Below are positions 1 through 12,659 of a DNA stretch of 64,000 bases, one piece after another (the stretch's first letter is position 1; every line of letters starts with the position of its first letter). The stretch lies in the NCBI GenBank assembly GCA_029953675.1, contig JAMWBK010000009.1:1116001-1180000 (forward strand). Reading direction: 5' to 3'. Below the pieces are notes generated by a model. The model made no database searches, was not told the origin of the DNA, and saw nothing but the letters and a program-made list of their open reading frames with translations. Position numbers and translations under genes: made by a program. Origin of the DNA: Rhodosorus marinus (taxonomy: Eukaryota; Rhodophyta; Stylonematophyceae; Stylonematales; Stylonemataceae).

Positions 1-3000
1 TAAGTGGATAGCACGTGAGGGGTACGAGAAAACCTTTACAATTGAGAGAAGCAATGTTTTCGTGTTCGTTTTAGGGGTGGGTGGAAATTGCGTTTTTGGG
101 AGTTGTCCTGACGTGATTTGATTAGTAGTTTAATGCCCTGCAACCGAAAGCTTTGTTTGGCGCCAATTTTTTGAAAAACTGGGAAAGAATAGGCATAAAA
201 TAGAATTATTTCTTTAAGATATGACTTGTTGCTCCTAGAATATATGAAAATTTTAATTTATGTGATTTGTGTTCTTATTTTTGGACAACGGAAGGTGCCG
301 ATTTAACCATTTGCGGAATGGAAATCTGCAGTCAGTGTTTATCTAACTGATCATTGTGAAGAGTAGTGGGAGGTTAGCTAGGGCGAGCAGTATTCTGCTA
401 GTAGAATGAGTTAGACACTGTAGCGACCTTGGATCTGACGAGATCTACAACCAGGATCAGTGAGATTTCGACGGGATTGGCAATATTGTGTTCGCGTTAA
501 GATGACATGAGAACTGCGAGCATGAACGTGCTCAAAATGCGGTGCCATCCTGCTGCCGAAAGGAAGCTCCACTCACAAGAAAACAAATCACAGAGCATAC
601 CCTCCTCTGTTGGTCTGGGATTGTTGGAGATTTGAGTGGGTGAGCTCAATCCGCAGGACCTCGACAAGTCTCGGTCGAGGACAGTGAGAAACCCCGAGAT
701 CCCAGACCGGATCGCTTGCAAACTGGAACAACACAACAAGGTCGGGGGAAGTCAAGCGCTGTTAGAACTATCTACAGAGAACCCGAACACTCCCCTTCTT
801 CGTCTACAGCAGCAAACACGGGAGGATCGTTGAGGACCAAGCTCGTTCACTTTGGTGCTACAACTCATCTGTTTCGGAAGCAGCTTGCATCGACGCCAGA
901 TGATCTACTTGAGACCTACTCATCCTTTTTCAGCGGGACGGCCACACGGCTTTCCAGGACGTAACTCGAATGCGGATAGGCTCAACTACTCCGAGAAGCC
1001 TGGCTTCTCAAAATCTTTACGATGTTAGTTTAACTTAGTACTGGTCTGGACGCAACGTCCACGTGCAGGGATCTTCTACGAGATGTTTTTAGGCTACAAA
1101 GTTTTTGCCCGTTCAGTCCAACTGCCATGTCCTCCGCAGCGCCGCGCTCAGTCCACCCGCGGTAGTTTTGGTTTTCCTCGGAACGTTTTGTTCAATTTAC
1201 CCGACGAGCAACAACACAACTATGGTCACTGCATTAGCGATTATCAAAGCCGCTGTTATTTTTTCAAAGACACGGAGGAATTCCAAAGACAGTGTGTCAG
1301 CCATTCTGCCTGGGACAATAACGAGACCAAGCACCTAACACCCGACCGCCGCGGTCTGGGGTTTCCCGGGCTGGCACTTGTTAAAGTTGAACTGAGTACA
1401 AGTCTGCATCAACAGAACCATACTTACGCTGAAGGACAAGACGCAAGGCCGCCAGTAACGTGGATACTCGATGTTTCATTCCTCCAGCCATTGCAGCTTC
1501 CTGTTCCCCGAGGCCAACTGAGCGATCCACGGAGAAGGCGAACAATCAGAGTACAGAAGCGGAACCAAAAGCTCAGATCTCTACAAAAAGCTCTTACGGA
1601 GTCGACCACTCCGCGGAAACTATTCGCGTAAGTCTTTCTCGTGCAACCACCTACCCTTCGACAGAAATCTTTCCGGGTGTAGCACAGTTAACGCATTGCA
1701 AATCAACAGCAAAGACTGGAAGATCAGTCCCAGGGTCACTGCCATCGTTAGTCAAATCTTGCTTATAATCTCTCCCTCTCAAATCAGCGTACAAGTCCTC
1801 GCACACTCGTTTCTAACCCTAAACGGACTGCTCACCCAACCCTCCTGTCCACATCAAGACGATTGTCTAAACAAGACGCACTGCACTCCAGCAAGACGAC
1901 CAGCACGCAGTTACAATTCGAAATGACCTGCTCTTGTTTTCCTCCTTTCTTTTTTTCTGTAGTTGAAGATCTCTCTCTTAAAGAGACAAACATGATGTTT
2001 CCGAAATAAAAACGTTCACAGACTTACATCAACAGCAAGCTGTTCTGTGTGGGAGAGAAATCATAGATTGTGAAGAGTCTTGTCCTTGTTGAAGGGGGTG
2101 CCATCATGGCAAAGAGAAATGCTCTGTGGGGTAGTCAGAATGGATTATGAAGTGATATCATGTTGTCTATAACCTACTGAATAGGACCAGCACGCCCATA
2201 GAGCCGGTTGGTATCCAGGAAGGCGGTTGGGCGGGTGGAAACACGGCGATTTTCTGAAGGCCCCGTGGATTTTCCGCTTTTGCAACAGAGGAATATGAAA
2301 TGCCGTGGAGGAGCTGAATGGAGCTGTTAGTGCCCCGGGTGCCGGGACATACCAACGTTCCTCTGCATGGACAAATCTCGAGAAGCCTTCGGGAAACAGA
2401 CTAGTCTTAGCATGCGACTGTGCACCTAAGTTCACTGGGGTGGACGCCGGCGAGGTGACTGCCAATTCAGCTCCAGTCGCGACATTCTCCTACTAGCTAT
2501 CGTCATTGATGGAGACCATCCGATTCCATCCGACCCCGCCTCGCACATGGTATGACATGCACTTGCCGAGCCCTACCCTAAGTTGCTCGTGCTGCTTCGC
2601 TTACTACCACACTACACGCCATCAAAATACGCGTTCAGCAGCTGACGGCTTCTCCGTTCCCGCCGTATTTTTTGGGACTGTTTTATTTCGATTCTCCCAG
2701 AGGAAATTTTCTGGTTGACAATTATAATTTCACTTCATCACCATCTCGGCTTGATTACTCTATCGTTCTCAAAACAACATGCTCGCCAAACTCATTTCTC
2801 TACAGCACCCTACGTCTCTTCTGATACAACCCTTCGAAACCTTAATCACCTAAGTTACACCATTCAGTGAGAACCGGCGTGAAATTCCGATGGAGAACGG
2901 CTTGAAAAGCGTTTGCTCGCCAACAATGGTTTGGCATTCATGACCTTGCCAGGGACCTGCCCAAACCTTCACGATGCCAAGAAAAAACAAACTGGGCATT

Positions 3001-3078
3001 CGCCAACCACTAGCCTTGCCTTACTCGAAGACCCTTTGCTACTATTCAGCACTGACCACATAACCGCTTCAGACAGCT
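1..3078. other. Gene-poor stretch, no supported gene
   Basis: No recognisable protein family was found on either strand. The longest open frame (1083-1631, +) would encode 182 residues, but it overlaps other open frames in all phases and has no domain, signal peptide or splice context I can support. A Ser/Thr-rich frame at 1460-1768 (+) is equally undecided. The stretch ends at the stop codon of the minus-strand Era gene. Confidence 0.5.
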
Positions 3079-4683
3079 CTACGCGTTGTAATTGAGGCCC
3101 CACGGAAGGTACATGTCTCTTCGGTCTTGCCAGTCGGATCGCACCTTCACGTGAAGGAATAAATGAACTTTTCTACCCAATAGCTCTTCAATGTCTATTC
3201 TCGAGGCGACTCCGAGCGCCTTTATGCGCGTCCCATTTTTACCCATGACGATCCCCTTTTGCGACTGTGCCGAGCGCGTTCAAGAGACGACGAAAAGGAC
3301 GCTTAGTTAGGGTCTACGCGTCACCGTACATGATTTTGCAAAAGGCATACTTGTCTTTGAACGAAGATCTCTTGGTCAATTCGTACTGATCCGTTCCTAT
3401 ACTCCTCCCAAGCAATCGTATCGACAGCAACGCTGTACGGCAGCTCCTGCTTGAGTTGCAAGAAGACTTTCTCTCGAGTAACCTCGGCTGCCATCAGTCG
3501 AGCTGGAAGCGTTGTCATCTCGTCGTCTGGATACAACCACGGGCCTGTGGATAAACCAGACTAACAATTGAGTACGATTCCATGTCGCCATGAAGAAGAT
3601 GGCGGGAAAAAAAACACGAAAATTTAGTCGTACCTTCTGGTAATGTGCCGGCCAAGCAGTTCTTCAGGTCCTGAACAGAGTCTCCTCGAGTCGCTGAGAT
3701 GGCAAACTGGTCTACGGGCCGGACGTCTGAGAAAAATTCGGACAGAACATCCGAAGCGGATTCTGCATCCTTCTTAGTCATCAAATCTACTTTGTTCATG
3801 ATCAAGATGACATCTGAATCAAAGACACGGAACGGGTTTCAGTTAACATTTCTTTTCAGAAGAGGCACTAGAGGATCCGAGGATGTGTTCCTACCTCTTG
3901 CTCGCTTCTTCTGGATTGCCGTAATTCTCGACTTGATCTCCTCGTGAAGCAGGTCGATCTCCATTTTGCGAGCTTTAAACTGGGGAAGATCGAACATTAG
4001 AGCAATCATGTCGGCTTCTGCAGCGCTAGTCCAGGCGGAGTCAACCATCGCACGGTCGAAGCGAAGTTTGGGGTTAAAGATTCCGGGCGTATCCTGGAAA
4101 CAGGGAGCATGGCATCTTCGGAAATCAGAATATTTTTGCGACTCCTTGTCCCGTCTCAACCGAGCTCCAACGCGTGTGGAGGGATCTTGGCTGATTTCTC
4201 GCCTGGCGTCTCACCAGGAAAATGATCTGCGTCTCTTTCTCTGTCGCGATACCCACGATTCGATTCCTTGTTGTCTGGACTTTGGGAGTAACAATGGCGA
4301 TTTTCTCGCCGACTAGATGGTTCATCAAGGTCGACTTGCCTACATTCGACTTGCCTATAATTGCCACGTGCCCGCATCGAGTCCCGCTTCCATCATCAGT
4401 TTCTTGCGCACACAGTCGAGGTTTGGTGCGAAAAGCTTGCTCGGAAATCCAGACAAGATTCTGTACCCCTACAAAACAGTACTGTCCATTTCTACGCGTA
4501 AATCTCGAAGTGGAGAAGCCTCCATCCAATCCAACAGATTCCATTGTTCAGACTTTCACCTTTCTCAGAGTGCACCCGAAAACGCCCAAAACGCCCCGCC
4601 GAAACCCTGGAATTTCGACAAGTCGAGCCACTCCCTGAATGCACAGTCCACTTCGCTGATCGATCTCGCCGCGACGGTGTCAT
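3079..4683 (-). CDS. ERA: Era-type GTPase, organellar
   Basis: Era GTPases bind the 3' end of small-subunit rRNA and assist ribosome assembly in bacteria and organelles. Six exons join in frame to about 378 residues: 4560-4683, 4215-4468, 3895-4093, 3634-3813, 3351-3544 and 3079-3264. The G1 motif [10 protein letters not shown]3 DTPG directly after a splice junction, and G4 NKVD are all visible. The C-terminal KH domain is recognised by ELPYSV followed by [13 protein letters not shown] and the tail VRSDWQDR, matching bacterial Era. The first about 60 residues are rich in Arg, Ser and Lys and precede the G domain, as expected for a mitochondrial or plastid targeting peptide; which organelle cannot be told. 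The start at 4683 is the first Met whose exon joins the core in phase (junction EK-GVQNL). The family call is firm, the start less so. Confidence 0.93.
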
Positions 4684-5817
4684 GGAGGGTTTTTACTCTC
4701 AGATATTTTCATTTTGCTGGGCGTCGGTCTGCACCACAATTTGGGTTGGGTTGGGTCACGGACGTTCCTTCCTCTAGATGACAAGACCCTTTGCTAAACG
4801 TTTGTTAGTTCTGCTCGTATCCGTCAGTGCCAAACAAACACAGAAAAGTCCTCAACTAGTCTTCGAAAGCCTCTTTTTTCAGGATGCAAGCGTGGGCTGC
4901 GCAGTTTGGCGGAGTTTTCGATAAAGAAACGGACAACGGAATTCCAGAGGGATGTGCTCTCTCTTCAGAAATTCAGATAACGTAATACTTTATTTCTACT
5001 GCATTCGGGGTCCATGAACAGAACTCGACATCGAAACCCAGGCATGTCAGCCCACAACCTAAAGCTTTTGAGGGAACATCAACCTTAAAAACAAGGCGAT
5101 GGGAATCAATCACTATTTTATCGCTAGTATGAATACAAAATGTACTATGTACTATATGTACTATATAACGAACTTTTGGTGATAGATGACGCGGGAATCG
5201 ATATGGTTTTGACCATTGCCAATGACATTGGCATCGCTGCTGTTTACGAAGAGGCTCTTGCTGACTCCACTGGCATTATCGATGTTGCCTATGATTTAAG
5301 CTCGATCCGCTAGGGCCGATTCGAGCACGCTGGCGAGCCTCTTTGTCGCTCGTTTTTCGGCGTTGAGAAGTTTTTTGGGGGGGTTTTCTTGACACTGCTG
5401 AAATCTTTGGGGTTGGCTTTTAAGTGCCTTCAACGTGGCTAATTTCTCAGATTAGCCACGTTGAAGGAGTTCAGCCGCCTCTCTTCTCGAAACTTGTTCT
5501 TTACCTCGTTTGTAGTCCTTCAGCTACTCGGTAGCTAGCCCTCGAACAAGAGCTCGCCGTAGGGTATCTGGATGGGCTTGGGTTTGGGATCTAGCTGATG
5601 CTTGGAGGTGGGAGGCAGGCTGTGAGATTTAAGTTCTGGAATTCTTTTCTGTGTAAAGCATTGTATGTGGATTTCTGATTTGAAGTTGTCCGTTTGGTTT
5701 CCGAGAAGCGAGAGTGGTGGTTCTGGTTGAGGACGGGTTTACGAGGAGGCAAAGCTTTCCTTTCTCCTCGGTGCGTATAGATGTGAGGTTGATGTTCTAG
5801 TAGGGTCTGGTGTTAGC
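4684..5817. other. Intergenic region between Era (-) and ORC1 (+)
   Basis: This is the divergent upstream region of Era and ORC1. It holds a perfect hairpin (5427-5467, listed separately), a short AT-rich run with repeated tgtactata at about 5142-5166, and a small open frame at about 5202-5312 (36 codons from ATG) that I cannot relate to any family. The last 250 bases before ORC1 are G-rich on the plus strand, like the upstream regions of other genes here. Confidence 0.5.
5427..5467. repeat. Perfect 17-bp inverted repeat with 7-base loop
   Basis: The arm ccttcaacgtggctaat (5427-5443) is followed by a 7-base loop ttctcag and its exact reverse complement (5451-5467). No mismatch occurs in the 17 pairs. 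It lies about 350 bases upstream of the ORC1 start codon, outside any recognised gene. It could be a transcribed stem-loop, a cruciform, or a trace of a small mobile element; the sequence alone does not decide. Confidence 0.9.
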
Positions 5818-7641
5818 ATGGATGATCTGTTCCTCATTGATGATTCTGGAGAGGACGCGGTTTTCGTTGGGAATGGATCAGGCGGCGTATTGGCCAAGCT
5901 TCCTGATGGAGGCGAGAGCAATGTCGGCGTAGGGGATCACGTGTTGCTCAGGGCCGACAAAGGACTCCCACCGAGCGTAGCAGTGGTGATGAAAATAGAG
6001 GAAAAGCTTGGGGTGAAAAAGCATGATCCTGAGATGAGTGACATGTATGTTACTGTGAAGTGGTACTATCATCTACACGACTTGCGTTCCCGAGTGGTCG
6101 ACCTGGTTGTCCCTGCCAAAGGAGAGGTCTTTGAAACCGACGAGGCGGAAGTCTTTGTAGCAGATGTGATTTTGGGAAAGTGCAGAGTACTTTCCTTCGC
6201 GGATTTCTTAAAAAAAGATAACAAAGACCCAGATCTGTACTTCTTCTGTCGCTACCACTACGATCGGCAGAATTGGGAGTTAACTCCATCGGCGATTGAC
6301 TTCAGCATCAAACTTCGGGAGAGAAAGAAGTCAGGAAGGGGCCGTGGAAAGGACCGACCGAGTGATGAATGGAACCCATTGGACTATGATGGCCTTGATG
6401 TAGACGAAGACCATAATGAAGACAGCGACTCGTCCCCGGTACGCAAGAGGCGCCGTCGTAACGCATACCAGTTCACGCTTCCCTCGGTGAAGCCTAACAA
6501 ACTTTTGGGTAGAGAAGACGAATCTGAAAAGGTGAGGGCGTTCGTCCTGACCGCGCTCCGAGAGGGCGAGTCTGGATCGAGATGCCTCTACATAAGCGGT
6601 GTACCTGGAACCGGTAAAACCGCCACCGTGATGGGCGTGTTGAATGAACTGAATGAACAACATAGGAGCGATATGAGAGTCGCGGAAATTAACGGAATGG
6701 CAATGTTAGACGCTCACTCAGTGTACTCTATGGTGCACGCCGCAATCGGTGGAAGAAGAGGACTGGCACCAATACACGATGCATCTAGTCTGGATCGCAC
6801 ATTTTCGAGGGGAAGGAAGGGCCGACCTCTTGCGATTTTGGTTTTGGACGAAATGGACACTCTCGTGAGCAGGAAGCAAAAAGTTCTGTACGACTTGTTC
6901 GAGTGGACGACAAAGGAAAACTCGAGGATGGCTATCATTGGTGAGGCTTCCACTGTCGCCGCGGAAAAAAAGGAATTTTTTTTATAATCTATAGAGGACG
7001 CCATTGTGACTCATCAAAGAGAGCCTTACCCCTTGTCCTCCTCCCCTCCTCCTGATCAAACAGGCATAGCGAACACAATGGATCTGCCGGAGCGAGTTCT
7101 GCCGCGTATTGCGTCTCGGCTTGGGTTGAACCGGATAATCTTCGCCCCTTACACGTCCGCACAGATCACAACCATATTAAAGGAGTCACTTCTACCAACA
7201 ATCTTCAGCGACGGAGAGACGAACTTGTTCGAGGACCAAGCGCTGGACCTTTGTTCAAGGAAGACTGCTGCAGTGAGCGGAGACCTAAGAAGAGCGTTGG
7301 AAATGTGCAAACTCGCAGCCACCTTGGCGAAGGGACAGAAGGTCGACCTGCACCATGTAGCGGAAGCATCCGTCAAGATGTCGAGTTCTCCGATGCACCA
7401 GTTTCTCAAGAACAACTCTGCAGACGAGAAGGCGGTCATGAACACGGCAGCGACAATTGTACGCGACTATAGTAGCGAAGTCTTGATTGAGAGACTACTG
7501 AGCGGAGTCAAAGTGGATCACGGGGTGAAGTACTCCGAGGCAAGACAGGCAATGCTCAGCCTCATCAGCATGAATATCCTCAGCCGTACAGCCCCGACTA
7601 CCGTGGCGCTCAACATATCATTGGAGGACGCCCTATCTTGA
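5818..7641 (+). CDS. ORC1: Origin recognition complex subunit 1
   Basis: ORC1 is the ATPase of the origin recognition complex, which loads the MCM helicase. Two exons (5818-6940 and 7064-7641) join in phase through a GT-AG intron and give about 566 residues. The N-terminal BAH domain lies at roughly residues 25-165 (DHVLLRADK to LYFFCRYHYD). A basic/acidic linker follows. The AAA+ core has Walker A GVPGTGKT near residue 262, Walker B VLDEMDTL near 343, and the signature IANTMDLPERVLPRI, which is diagnostic of ORC1. The splice falls exactly inside this signature (AIIG-IANTM). The last part, about 150 residues, corresponds to the AAA+ lid and winged-helix region. The protein is shorter than animal ORC1, mainly in the linker. 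The BAH plus AAA+ order excludes CDC6. Confidence 0.95.
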
Positions 7642-7746
7642 TGATCGCCAGTCGAGATCCTGTACTTTCAAACAATGCTATTAATTAAACAAACAAACCC
7701 GCACATAACAAAGGGGTTACCTAAAAACACTACCCATTGGAAATAT

Positions 7747-8480
7747 CTAATTCTCAAAATTAGCGGGCGTACAGTCTGCAATGTCCAGAAGCGATCTTCG
7801 AATAGCTTCCGTCAGCAACAGGTCTTCCACAATGTCGTTATCGTACATCGACGGCGCAAAATCATCGAAACTTAGGGCCATTCTGTCTGCTGCATAGCTC
7901 GAGTAGCTCCGACCTCTGGCCGACACGACTCGCCTGCGCGTTCGCGCATGGAGTTGTTCAGATTCGATCGACGATCTATGGAGGTCAACTTCTGGCTTTT
8001 TGTCAATCGTGAGGGTCTCGACGCAAAGGTCTTGCGGAGAATTTGAATCGTAGCGAACGCGTGGACTGACGTGCTTGCAGAATGGGCAAGCTCGCTTTAT
8101 ATTATCTCGGGTTCCGATTTGCACCAAGCATTCGGTGCATAATTTCTGTTATGAACAAAGAGAAAAACGAAATTAGAATAATCTTTCAACCGCCATCTCC
8201 GTAACACTAGTTAGAAGCGTACCTTATCACAACAGACGATTTGATTCAGCTCGGAAAAGAACTGCATACATATGGGGCACTCTTCCGAACACTGTTCAGA
8301 CTGGTCGTCCTTCCCGAGATTCCGCGGTGCAAGCCAGCCCCTTTTCACCATTAATGCAACCATTTCATCCGACCAAGACTCGTTTCGAGCTCCCGATACC
8401 CCATACCCACCCACGCGATCTGGACTCGGGAACCTCACCGTGAAATCATCCTGTGTGCTCACGGACATGCACGCCCCCAT
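7747..8480 (-). CDS. SIP5/DA2-like RING finger protein
   Basis: This is a predicted E3 ubiquitin ligase-like RING protein. Two exons (8223-8480 and 7747-8145) join at CCDK-KLCTECL and give about 218 residues. The RING is split by the intron: ECPICMQFFSELN before it, then C-C, then CTEC and CPFCKH, resembling the ECPICFLYYP... form of fungal SIP5 and plant DA2-like proteins. I chose the start at 8480 because it begins MGACMS, a good N-myristoylation consensus (Gly2, Ser6) with a Cys that could be palmitoylated; SIP5-type proteins often begin this way. The frame stays open upstream, but there it is Phe/Gly-rich and unlike coding sequence. The C-terminal 100 residues are acidic at the end with no further domain. 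The substrate is unknown. Confidence 0.83.
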
Positions 8481-11400
8481 CCTTTCCCAAATCCCGCCAC
8501 GAGGAAACCCCAGGCACTCAGATTCTAACCCCCCCAAAAAGCCCGAGAGCCAGAAAAAAATTGCCCCAGCTCCAAAACGACGAGAAAAAACAAAACACAC
8601 ACACACCAAAAACCCAGGCACACCTTCAACCAAAACCCAACAAAACCTCCCTACCAACCTCGACGAAAATCCAGCCGAAAACACGGAAATCCTACTTCAC
8701 CCAACCTCTCCATAGCTCATCTCCCCAAACCCAAAAAACAATAAACACCAACCCAAAAAACTCCTCCTACGGTGACAGTGTCCCAGAAAAAAGGTTCACA
8801 AGGAAACCCGTCCCTCCCCTTCCCTCCTTCCCAAAGAAAATCTAAAACCCTCTTTTACTTAAATGCAAAAAATTAAAAACCAAAAACAAAATCCCGAACA
8901 CACACACCAACCCCCTCACTTTCTCACTTCCTTACTTCCTCACTTCCTCACTTCCACACTTCCTCACTTCCTCACTTCCTCACTTCCTCACTTCCTTACT
9001 TCCTCACTAACAGAAAACAAAATTATATATATATATATATATATAACGAGCTCGTCAAAGACCAAAACCCTCGCCCCTTTCAACAAAAATACCTCCACCT
9101 CGACCACCAACCTCCTCCCACACGATCTTAGTCTCCAAAGACGGGATTCCTCCAAACCCACGTCAAAAACGCGCCATTCCATCACATTCCAAAAACGTTG
9201 AAAAAAAGAACAAACCCCAAGGTGTTTTTTTTCGATTGATATCTGAGGCGCCCTTCATTTTTATTTTTTTTTGCGGGGGTTTCTTCCGATCTACCGCGTA
9301 GATTAAAAATATCTGTTCTAAAACTAGATTTCTTCGTTAATAGTTCTTTAATTCATAATCCGTGCATTGTCCCTGGGGATGCGGTGCTTTGAAACTATTG
9401 ATAATACAATTTGTCGAGAAATGTCCGGAATCCTTTTTATGGATATTGTGTCTATAAATGGGATCGTTCGGTCTTGATTTATGATTGTCACGCTGGCGGG
9501 GGTGGGCGAACTGCTCAGCATCATGAACCATCGATCTAAATGTTCTCCCCACCCCCAGCTACCCCTCCTTCTTCTTTTCGACAAACCCTGCTTATGAATT
9601 ACAGCAAAGAATATCCTCGCTAGTGAATAAATATATCTTTCGATTTTAGCTGACCTTTTAGAAACCCCCCTTACAAAATGTATTTGTGTCGAAGGAAATT
9701 GATTGACGGTAGTCGAAGTCGTATCGTAAATAGTGCAGGTTGTGATCGTTTATATGATGTGAGGAGGTCGGAAAAAATGGAGGAATTTAGGACAGAGATT
9801 GGACATCGTATTGTTTGGTGGAAATTTGATTTCTTTTTTTTATATCTTTGAACCGGGTTTGGCTTGATGGGGGCGATGCCGAAAGAAGGGTTTTGGTCGA
9901 AGATCCCCCGGTACGAAGTTGTTCGAAAGACGTTTCGTTGGTCAATACCGCCGCAGCAGGTGTACAGATGCGATCACACCACCTGAGCATCGCCCTCCAT
10001 TGGATTATGTACTACTTTTGTCGGTGAGCTTTCGGACTGCCCCCTGTGTGCGTGACGTCCTTCCAGCAGCCATCTCCCCGGTGCATATTGCTGCGACCCA
10101 TCATCTGGCACCCTCGTTTGCCTGCAACAAACAAGAACGTATGGTAGGGCAGCACAGATGAAAATAGTCATGAACATCTCCCATTACGCTCCTCAGGGCA
10201 GTTAGGCTCTCGACTAAACGGATGATGATGATGAATACAGAGCAAGCGGCCATCGGGAAATGGAAACGCAAATACCCACCGGCTGTTAAAAGGATGTACT
10301 TTTGAAAACAGCTTCCATGGTAAACATTGCCGCGACGCTTTGTGAGGTCTGGCGTACAAGCCGAGTTTTTGTTTATCCACTTGCGCAAACTTCGCTCTTT
10401 CTTCGTTTCAAAATCCACTCAGGTTTTCCTGGGCAACCGTCTCGCCAGCTCTCAGACTTGTGAAACTGGGAGGCATGGACCATGCTCCCCATGCCCATTA
10501 AGCGGGATTGAAGCATGATGCTACGCCGGCAGGGGCGCTGGTGGAGGGTGCGCTACATTGGGCAGATATAACGCGCTCCGGAAAACCCTGCCATGGACGT
10601 CGAGGATACGTCATGGAAGCGGACACAGCCAGCTCGAAGATATATTGCGGAAGTGTACCTTCCATCCCACCAGACGATACCAGGCGTCAGTCCCGAAAGT
10701 CCTGTACGGTTTTCTAGTCCGAAGTCAATAGTTCCCCGAGAATAGCATCGCCCAAGAAAGGCAGTATTATTACCATCTCGCACGTCCGCAACAGATTTTT
10801 CACCAATATCTTTCCCACAACAAATCCTGACCGGCGTCAGCAGCTACTCACCATTTTCCCACTGTCATACTAAAAAAAACAGAACCGACGCAAGCATATA
10901 TAAAATTAGATTTTGTCTAAATTATACTCCTATTAATAATATATGGTAGAATACTATTTTGGAATGAATTATTTCTAAAAATAAAAATACAGTATCCGTG
11001 CAATTCGTTTTCGGAGTGATCTTCATCCGCGCGCTTCTGCCGTCGGCTCCAGAACATCCCGCCTTTGAGGAGGTCGTAGCTGTGGGCTGTTATCTATATA
11101 GTATCGACGGAGCCGATTCCATGCCAAGCTTTGTAGAATTGGCACGGAAGCATGGAATGGGGTGCAAGCGCTGCCCCAGCTTTGAAATATCTTTGGAAAG
11201 TTTTGGCCAAGATATCAAAATAGATTGTTTTGATTCCGGGATTTGGTTTTTAGAAGGCCAGTGGTGTCCGCTCATTATCGGACGTGCATATCTGCGTGCG
11301 TATTCGGCGTGTGACGAACGTGACTCGAGCGGATTGAACGACCTAAATTGAAGGCCATCCTCTCATGAGTTGGCGCGACGCAGATACTTTTGACCAGAGC

Positions 11401-12266
11401 GCTCGTGTTGTCCCTCCTCAGACCGTCTGCATTGGCCCGAAAATCGGTAGCTCCTGCGATTGCAGAGTAGCAAGTTCATGCAAGCTCACAGGGACAAGGC
11501 AAGGAAACAACGAATGGAAACGTCAGTCTTAATCGTGCTCAGCTCCAAATCGTCTTCTTACTCGCAGTTTCGTCAATTTAACTGCAACCTGCCCATCCTC
11601 TTCCCCACACCCTACTCCATTTCCCGGTACACTGTTTTTCAAAATAATTTGTTATTGACGAAGTGACCTCCAATCTGATAAACGAATTTAACTTGTTTTT
11701 AAATTATCCGCTCGCAGCAATATCGCTGATACGTGCAGAAACTAACATATCAGTTAATACAACGTTTACCAATTTCATCAACGGCCGAAGTATCTGGGCA
11801 TATACCGTGTCGGGCGGCCTGTGGTAAAAACAGAGCGATCTTGTCTCTCCTATGTGGGCTTGTCCAGTCGTCCGGAGGCGGTTTCAAATTTCGATTGAAT
11901 TTTAAACGAATTTATTTTGCAGTGCTTCTTGTCCCAAGCCGCAAATGCGATTGACTGGACGCTGTTGGGGGGGAGTTGGCAGTGCGAGCTGCTGAAGATT
12001 TGTCTGAAAGCTTGATGAGGTAAAAAATTTGAGTTTAGTTGTAATTTCCAGTAAATCTGTCCCACGGAAGTATGGGAACATAGCTAAGCAATATATAAGA
12101 GTTCTCCACAAACATCAGCAATACGGAGGCTGGTTCGATGAAGTCGTCGAGTCGATAAGCAGTCGTAAAGTTGTCCATCAATAGGTTGCGTTCTTTCTAA
12201 AAGAACGGAAATTATCTACTACGAGTACGCAGGGTCAAAGCTTCATGTGTGCACAGAGCCCGCGGA
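8481..12266. other. Gene-poor region with simple repeats
   Basis: No protein family was recognised. The first 370 bases, upstream of the RING gene, are extremely A/C-rich on the plus strand (G/T-rich on the transcribed gene's sense strand). Simple repeats at 8919-9046 are listed separately. The frames at 10508-10783 and 10998-11351 (+, 117 codons) show no domain. AT-rich DNA occupies about 10880-10990. Confidence 0.45.
8919..9046. repeat. Simple-sequence repeats: (cttcctcact)n and (at)n
   Basis: An imperfect pyrimidine-rich repeat built on cttcctcact runs from about 8919 to 9008, about nine units. It is followed by an uninterrupted (at)n tract at about 9023-9045. Both lie in non-coding DNA upstream of the minus-strand RING gene. 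Confidence 0.9.
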
Positions 12267-12659
12267 TCACTTGTACTCCCTCTTCGCCCTTAGCGAATAG
12301 GCGCCGCAGAAGTATGCGTGGTAAACGAAAAGCGCATTGCTAGAATCTGAAAAGGAATCCTGAATAAGTCCAGCCTTTTGATTAGCCAACATCCCAGCAC
12401 CACCCTCCTCAGTCGTCTTCACCCTCTTGCGCAGTTTCTTTCCAGCCCGAAGGCGCGTATTAGCTTTGTCAAGGGCCTTGCTCCAGTAGCAATTCTGCCC
12501 ACAGTAAAGAGACCCTTCCTCCGCTGTATAAGTGCTCCTTTCGAGGTGAGCCAACCGTCCACAATTGTCACATGGCTTCTCGTACTTCTCCCGCTCGGTC
12601 TCGGACAAGACGTCCAGCTCTTCATCCAAGCCGCTCGTAACTGTCAAAATGTCCATCAT
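12267..12659 (-). CDS. Small four-cysteine zinc-finger protein
   Basis: I do not recognise this gene by family. It is an apparent single-exon frame of about 130 residues starting at tandem Met codons (MMDIL). An acidic N-terminus leads into CDNC...YCGQNC, a C-x2-C-x19-C-x3-C arrangement followed by Trp. This spacing resembles MYM-type or plant FCS-like zinc fingers, which bind partners rather than DNA. A very basic segment (RLRAGKKLRKRVK) follows and could be a nuclear localisation signal. The region just upstream is C-rich on the plus strand, consistent with a minus-strand promoter. Coding status is likely but not proven. Confidence 0.6.
   Translation of the reverse strand: MMDILTVTSGLDEELDVLSETEREKYEKPCDNCGRLAHLERSTYTAEEGSLYCGQNCYWSKALDKANTRLRAGKKLRKRVKTTEEGGAGMLANQKAGLIQDSFSDSSNALFVYHAYFCGAYSLRAKREYK

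Noticed and set aside
1083-1631. 182-codon plus-strand open frame
   Set aside because: No family likeness, atypical composition and competing frames in every phase; left as undecided rather than called a gene.
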